The translations under genes were made by a program, and so were the position numbers. Positions 59,303 through 64,000 of a DNA stretch of 64,000 nucleotides are shown here, piece after piece. This DNA is from Petasospora fabianii (Eukaryota; Ascomycota; Saccharomycetes; Phaffomycetales; Wickerhamomycetaceae), in the NCBI GenBank assembly GCA_022641835.1, contig CP048717.1, positions 1,520,726 through 1,584,725 on the forward strand, given 5' to 3'. A model generated the notes under the pieces. It made no database searches, was not told where the DNA came from, and saw only the letters and a list, made by a program, of their open reading frames with translations. The first letter of the stretch is position 1, and each line of letters begins with the position of its first letter.

Positions 59303-59306
59303 ATGA
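59247..59306 (+). other. Possible upstream ORF of the reductase gene (19 codons)
   Basis: ATG at 59247 opens 19 codons (Ala/Thr-rich) whose TGA overlaps the main ATG at 59303 as ATGA. It matters only if the transcript starts before 59247; a TATA-like ATATAAG lies just upstream at 59217-59223. Confidence 0.35.
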
Positions 59307-60322
59307 CCAGTTCCACTAACGTTCTTCTCATCGGCACAGGTGGTGTCGGGACCATTGTGGCCTACGGTATCAACTACGTTGGCAAGGCTAATATCTCCGT
59401 CGTTGTGCGTCGTGACTACGACAAGGTCTCCAAAGAAGGTTACGAGATTCACTCTTGTGACTATGGTGATAATAAGGGCTGGAAACCAGATAACATCTTC
59501 CCCAACGTGGAGGCTGCAGCCTCCAATCAGTACGACTTTGTCATTGTCACCACCAAGAACCTCCCAGACATCGTCAAAGTTGAGGATCTCATCGATCCAG
59601 TCGTTACCCCACAGAAGACAACCGTGGTTCTCATGCAAAACGGTTTTGACCTCGGTCGTCCAATCATTGCCAAGTACCCAAAGAACGTGTGCATCTCCGG
59701 TGTGTCCCACATCGGCTCCCATAACACCAATGGTGTCATTCATCAAACGCAGAAGGACAAGTCGTTAATCTCCTACTTTGAAAACCCAAACCTTACCAAA
59801 GAGGAACAAGAAACCAAGACCAAGGAGTTCATTTCGATCTATTCTAACGAAAAGAACAACTGTACCTATTTCCCAGATGCCAAATGGTACAGATACAGAA
59901 AGCTCGTCTACAATGCCACGTTGAACACTGTTGCGGCCCTCACAAGAGTCGACACTGGTAGATTGGATTTCTCTGGTGGTCTTGAAGCTGTGTCGATTCC
60001 AGCAATGAGGGAGGTTATCAGCATCGCTAAGGCCGATGGTGTTGAACTTCCAGAAGATGTTATCAACCTTGTTGTTCATTCCGATGATGGGGATTGGTTC
60101 AAGCCATCTATGCTTGTTGATATCGAGAAGGGTAACCCTATTGAACTTGAAGTGATCTTGGGAAACTTGCTTGTTGTGGCTAAGGAGTTAAAAGTTGAGA
60201 CACCAATCTTGTCTTTGGTGTACCAACTTCTCAAGGTGGTCCAATTCAAATTGAAAGAGGACAAGGGTATCATTGATCCCCTTCCAGAAAAGAGACCTAT
60301 CAGTGATAAGTTTTATAGTTAG
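59303..60322 (+). CDS. Ketopantoate reductase-like (PanE/ApbA family) NAD(P)H-dependent reductase
   Basis: The ATG at 59303 gives 339 residues; the frame is open upstream without ATG. The Rossmann motif GTGGVG is at 11-16 and is followed by 'VVVRRDYDKVSKEGYEI', an NADP-type second strand region. 'VVLMQNGFD' and the C-terminal 'RYRKLVYNATLNTVAAL' (catalytic Lys and Asn in family members) are present. Such proteins reduce 2-dehydropantoate or related 2-keto acids. The cluster context suggests a catabolic keto-acid substrate rather than pantothenate synthesis; that is inference. Confidence 0.88.
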   Translation: MTSSTNVLLIGTGGVGTIVAYGINYVGKANISVVVRRDYDKVSKEGYEIHSCDYGDNKGWKPDNIFPNVEAAASNQYDFVIVTTKNLPDIVKVEDLIDPVVTPQKTTVVLMQNGFDLGRPIIAKYPKNVCISGVSHIGSHNTNGVIHQTQKDKSLISYFENPNLTKEEQETKTKEFISIYSNEKNNCTYFPDAKWYRYRKLVYNATLNTVAALTRVDTGRLDFSGGLEAVSIPAMREVISIAKADGVELPEDVINLVVHSDDGDWFKPSMLVDIEKGNPIELEVILGNLLVVAKELKVETPILSLVYQLLKVVQFKLKEDKGIIDPLPEKRPISDKFYS

Positions 60323-60476
60323 ATAATTGATTGTAAGATGATGATAGTGCCATGTCCTCCATTTGTAGTCTTCCAGAATTATATATAACAAGCCCATTCT
60401 TATATAACTTTATCTTGAAAGCACTACAGACTCATGTATAAGAATTTATCATATTCTATTCTATACAACTACATAT

Positions 60477-61289
60477 CTAATCCTTCTCGAAATCAGGAGA
60501 ACCAAACTCCTTTGCACTTCTTGTTCTGATTCTCAACCCATCCTCCTTGAACTCATCTTCTGGAAGAGTTCTGGCTTTCAAACCTGTATAGAAGTGATCA
60601 ATCATGGTAATCACGTCGTACACAGGCAACCCCGTAGCAGCTTGAATAGCCTTGGAAGTTGGTGGCATTTGGGTACACTCAAGGACAAAGGCACCAATGG
60701 TTGGATCTTGTTCAATGGCAAACTTGGCCAATGAAACGAGCTCCTTCACAAGCTCTTCATGAATATATGGCTTACCATTAATAATGAGCTCCTTTAAATG
60801 TCCATCATCCTTGCAACCATGGACAACGAGGCGAGATTGCTGTTGTTCAGTGAGCCCGAGACCATCAAAGTGAAGCTTCCCCAACTGAGAACCATCAAAT
60901 GTCAAGATAGCAACTTTCTTCTTCGGATTTGTAATAAGCAAAACCATTGGAAGTTGAATCAAACTGCTAGTGGCAACAGGCACTTTCACTCTTTCCATGA
61001 GTCTTGTCTGCACTTGGGCAAGGAACCCACAAGAAGTAATGATACCAATTGCGCCTCTATCAGCGAGCTTATTGGAAGCATCAACGAAGGCATCGAGAAA
61101 CTTGTCGCTGAACTTACCACCAAATACAATGTTCTGTACGGTACCATTCTTCACTTGCTCATGGATAAGCGGGAACTGGAACGATATCTCATTCAAAGGG
61201 TCACCAGGTGGTCTATGGATGTCATCTGTGTAGTCGAGACACAATGCTCCCAATGGTGGTAGCTCCTTACGTGGTGGGTAGGTGGCCAT
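60477..61289 (-). CDS. Asp/Glu/hydantoin racemase superfamily protein
   Basis: 270 residues. The superfamily's two catalytic cysteines are visible: C87 in 'IITSCGFLAQ' and C205 in 'FVLECTQMPP', one from each pseudo-symmetric half. 'RPPGDPLNEISFQFP' near the start is typical of a bacterial and fungal branch of this superfamily. Members racemise Asp, Glu, hydantoins or allantoin, or isomerise maleate. With both cysteines intact, enzymatic activity is likely. It converges on the reductase gene (154 bp gap). Confidence 0.87.
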   Translation of the reverse strand: MATYPPRKELPPLGALCLDYTDDIHRPPGDPLNEISFQFPLIHEQVKNGTVQNIVFGGKFSDKFLDAFVDASNKLADRGAIGIITSCGFLAQVQTRLMERVKVPVATSSLIQLPMVLLITNPKKKVAILTFDGSQLGKLHFDGLGLTEQQQSRLVVHGCKDDGHLKELIINGKPYIHEELVKELVSLAKFAIEQDPTIGAFVLECTQMPPTSKAIQAATGLPVYDVITMIDHFYTGLKARTLPEDEFKEDGLRIRTRSAKEFGSPDFEKD

Positions 61290-61598
61290 TTTGAAAGTTG
61301 ATGTAGGAGATTACTGGTCATTTTCAACGTAGCAGACAACAGTGTACTGTCGATAACCTCTTATACTGTTTTCGTTTCCTTTACACATGGTACAACGTCT
61401 CGATCAACCATCTCGATGATGTCCCGATCGGGATGTGCCAGCGACAGATGCAGCGATAAGAAAGTTGCGGAAGATCCCGCTCCCAACTGTCTGTTTCGGG
61501 AACTAGACACATATCAACAGGCGAGTCTGCCCGTCCATTGATGTCTTTCTCTTCTGGTCTGCTGAATCAGAAACTCTGAGCACTGAACACCTTTGGCA
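61290..61598. promoter_or_regulatory. Divergent promoter of racemase-like gene and regulator 2
   Basis: 309 bp with a 12-bp palindrome TCCCGATCGGGA at 61422-61433, and GATAAG at 61455-61460. Both suit Zn2Cys6 and GATA-type regulators. Confidence 0.45.
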
Positions 61599-63752
61599 AT
61601 GCCTGCGAGCAGTTCGACACCCATCCCAGGACAATCTTCGTTTCGGGTCGTCAAGCCCACCAAGAAGACTGCCATCGAGGTACCCCTCGACGGCCCACCC
61701 ATCAAGCACAGGTTAGGTGGAAAGCATCAAATTGGTGCATGCTGTTCTTGCAAGGCCAAGAAGAAGAAGTGTGACGGTGCATACCCCGCCTGTGGAGGTT
61801 GTGTCTCTTCTGGAATCGAGTGTACCATCGTCGACCTCGCAACTTCTAGAACCATTCCCCGAGACTACATTGAGCAGCTAGAGAAGAAGATATTAGCCTT
61901 GGGTCAAGAGATTGATACTCTGAAAACTTCAGGACAAAATTCATCGGTAAAGCGGAGCCTCGAGATGGAAATTGGATACATCACATTGGGTGCTGGTGCT
62001 GAGAGTAATGGTTTCCTGGGGGACTCCAGTGCTTATTCCATAGCTAAAGCCATCACGTCAACAATCGGGTACTACAACAAGAAGGAGCAAGACCAAGAAA
62101 TGTGTACTCCTCCAGATGTCACAGATGAGCTCAGCAATATCCCATTCACAAAGCCCTCGCCTGCAATGGCTCACAACTATATGGCCTCATATTTTGACAA
62201 TGTCCAGTGTCAGTATCCCTTCCTGGAATGGGATGTCATCGAGCAGCATTTCAGTAGCTATCTCGCTGGTAGATCTAATCAAGAGGCTGAGTTTTTTCTT
62301 TACATGATATTTGCAGTTGGTTCACAAGTTTACAGCAATTACTCCTCTTCTTCCAACATTTACACCCGGATGTACTACGACAAGGCCATGGAGAGCGTAC
62401 ACAGGGTTGTCGAACGAGCAACACTTGAGTCTGTTCAGGCCTATCTCATGCTCTCTGTGTTTGCTCAGAAGATGCCCGATGCCAGTTCTATTTGGCAAAC
62501 TATCGGTCTTGCCATAAGAACCGCTGCTGCTCTGGGTCTTCATCGTGTTTCATACAGACAGAGAGTTGGAAGTGCCACTACCACCGATGATGACGAACGA
62601 AGACTTGATCAACTTAAGCTACGAGTGCTATGGTGTGCCTATGGTATGGAGAGAATCAACGGTATCATCCTGGGGAGACCCTTTGGTATTGCCGATGTTG
62701 ACATTGATGTTCCCCTACCGGATGACTCGTTATCATATCGTGTCTCAAACCATGTGATAAAGCTCCGACGCATCCAATCCAACATCTGCACGTTTGTGTA
62801 CTCTCCTTTTCATATGACCAATGGTGATGAGGACTCTACTAGAGTTGGTATCGTGCTTGAGTTGAACGAGTGGATGTCAACTTTCCCTGCTAAGATGGCA
62901 GCATCCTCCATTTTTGAATCAAGGAATTGGGCAGAGATTTCTTACCACAATTCTATGATTTTGTTGCTGAGGCCTGTTGTGTTGGAGGTTTCCAAGTGTT
63001 CCCATGAGAACAACACACCTTCCAGTAGGTCCTTAGAGTGGTTCAAAGTCTTCACCCAATCTGCATCAGCCATCTGCATGAACTATAAGGAGCTTCATTC
63101 CAAGGGTAAGATGGGTTACACATGGTTGGCTATGCACTGTATCTTTGTCGCAGGTCTTTCATTCCTCTACTGTGTTTGGATTGATAATGCCTTCAAGCTA
63201 CAGGTTTTGGAACTTAAGAGAAAGAGTCTCATATATGACACAATCTCTGCGTGCTCCTCCATTCTCTATGTCTTTGCTGAGAGATTCAAGAAGGCCATCA
63301 TGTTCAGGAACACGTTTGAGAGAGTCTCCAATACGGTGCTTTTGAGACTAAATAAGCACGAGCAAAAAAGAACGGCAACGCAGACATCTACAAAGGCAGA
63401 AGTCAGTTCGAGTACAGGTCCACTGCGCATATCTACTGCATCATTGGGTGTTCTTGACGAAAGAAGTATCGGCATCGATCAGTACTTTAACTTTGAGCCA
63501 AGTCTACTCTGGGGTAATGCTGCTTTACCAGACCAGTCTGTGTTGGAAGTCGACAACACAGCATCTATTCTGGAATCATCGCAGCCAGTTGATCATTCAG
63601 AAGTCACAGCTGCTGATCCTGGTCCAGTCAATTTAAAAAGAGATGACATGAGTCCCATTGAGCCTTCGCTCTGGGAATTCCTTGACACCACAGGAGATAA
63701 ATACCTTCGTGACATATTTCATAGTATGGAACAGAGTCTGTCTGCCCCATGA
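61599..63752 (+). CDS. Zn2Cys6 transcription factor (cluster-flanking regulator 2)
   Basis: The ATG at 61599 gives 717 residues; the upstream codons of the open frame are not ATG. Zinc cluster cysteines are C48, C51, C58, C65, C68 and C75 in the CX2CX6CX6CX2CX6C pattern. A short coiled coil follows (about 88-105). The Fungal_trans domain is in the middle ('QYPFLEWDVIEQHFSSYL', 'SIWQTIGLAIRTAAALGLHR', 'RRLDQLKLRVLWCAYGMERINGIILGRPFGI'). The C-terminus is acidic and could activate transcription. No orthologue is recognised. It is divergent from the racemase-like gene and probably regulates the cluster. Confidence 0.93.
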   Translation: MPASSSTPIPGQSSFRVVKPTKKTAIEVPLDGPPIKHRLGGKHQIGACCSCKAKKKKCDGAYPACGGCVSSGIECTIVDLATSRTIPRDYIEQLEKKILALGQEIDTLKTSGQNSSVKRSLEMEIGYITLGAGAESNGFLGDSSAYSIAKAITSTIGYYNKKEQDQEMCTPPDVTDELSNIPFTKPSPAMAHNYMASYFDNVQCQYPFLEWDVIEQHFSSYLAGRSNQEAEFFLYMIFAVGSQVYSNYSSSSNIYTRMYYDKAMESVHRVVERATLESVQAYLMLSVFAQKMPDASSIWQTIGLAIRTAAALGLHRVSYRQRVGSATTTDDDERRLDQLKLRVLWCAYGMERINGIILGRPFGIADVDIDVPLPDDSLSYRVSNHVIKLRRIQSNICTFVYSPFHMTNGDEDSTRVGIVLELNEWMSTFPAKMAASSIFESRNWAEISYHNSMILLLRPVVLEVSKCSHENNTPSSRSLEWFKVFTQSASAICMNYKELHSKGKMGYTWLAMHCIFVAGLSFLYCVWIDNAFKLQVLELKRKSLIYDTISACSSILYVFAERFKKAIMFRNTFERVSNTVLLRLNKHEQKRTATQTSTKAEVSSSTGPLRISTASLGVLDERSIGIDQYFNFEPSLLWGNAALPDQSVLEVDNTASILESSQPVDHSEVTAADPGPVNLKRDDMSPIEPSLWEFLDTTGDKYLRDIFHSMEQSLSAP

Positions 63753-64000
63753 ACTATCTAATGAATAATAGCTTTACTCTTGTAATAATTTTTTCTTTGT
63801 ATTTGTTTCAAGTACGCCGTTATTCCATAATGTAATTGTCCAACTATCTCGAGTATTGACTGAAAAAAACTAATTGATCAATAAAGCAGTTATAGTTGAT
63901 TTTTCGGTACCGGGTGATGTTAATTTTAACTTTAATCTTACTATTACTAAGCTTTCAGTGACAAGATAATTACTTAGGACAAAGTAATTATACTAATGGC
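63753..64000. other. 3' flank at window edge
   Basis: AT-rich sequence after the last gene. No feature is recognised. Confidence 0.5.

Noticed and set aside
58958-59746. 262-codon minus-strand frame
   Set aside because: Mostly antisense to the PanE-like gene, which has clear Rossmann motifs; this frame has none.
1-64000. CRISPR arrays, rRNA genes, LTR retrotransposons and tRNA genes
   Set aside because: No regular spacer repeats, rRNA sequence, paired LTRs or reverse transcriptase, or B-box tRNA sequences were seen on either strand.

Overview
This window is nuclear DNA of a budding yeast (Saccharomycotina). It shows densely packed, mostly intron-free genes on both strands, short AT-rich intergenic gaps, a few small introns near gene starts with CTAAC branch sites, and proteins that are clear orthologues of Saccharomyces cerevisiae genes. 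CTG codons fall at conserved leucines (in IML1 and the DUF4246 gene), so the code reads CUG as Leu. Single LAG1/LAC1 and RPL14 genes in a merged gene order point to a lineage that did not undergo the Saccharomyces whole-genome duplication. I cannot name the genus.

Region 1 (1-5.2 kb): the end of RTP1, then OPY1, SUI2 (eIF2-alpha) and an MRS2-type mitochondrial Mg2+ channel.

Region 2 (5.2-9.4 kb): a gene-free gap of about 4.1 kb, exceptional here. Its first 2.2 kb is packed with short perfect inverted repeats. These include four diverged copies of a multi-hairpin module in which the stem is kept while its sequence changes, and two copies of a bulged stem. I read it as a candidate long structured non-coding RNA, probably on the + strand; its identity is unknown.

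Region 3 (9.4-48.8 kb): core eukaryotic genes. DUF4246 oxygenase-like, CUE2, GNT1, MIF2 (CENP-C), STE20, MRP4, UFD4, MRT4, a SHU1-like gene, SFT1, CAP1, LAG1, RPL14, BYE1, AUR1, IPA1, a KTR-family mannosyltransferase, IML1 and HOM6. Much of this matches S. cerevisiae gene order: UFD4-MRT4-...-RPL14-BYE1-AUR1 matches chromosome XI left arm, STE20/SHU1/MRP4/LAG1/RPL14 matches its duplicate block on chromosome VIII, and IML1-HOM6 plus IPA1 matches chromosome X.

Region 4 (49-64 kb): after RPN10 the content changes to an apparent catabolic gene cluster flanked by two Zn2Cys6 regulators: an allantoate-permease-like MFS transporter, a CapA-type metallophosphatase-like protein, an amadoriase-like FAD oxidase with a peroxisomal-type C-terminus, an M20 amidohydrolase with an intron, a ketopantoate-reductase-like enzyme and an Asp/Glu-racemase-like enzyme. 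GATAAG sites (seven in about 2 kb of intergenic DNA) and TTCGG/CCGAA inverted repeats suggest nitrogen-source control. The substrate is not known; this cluster and the structured RNA region are the two most novel parts of the window.
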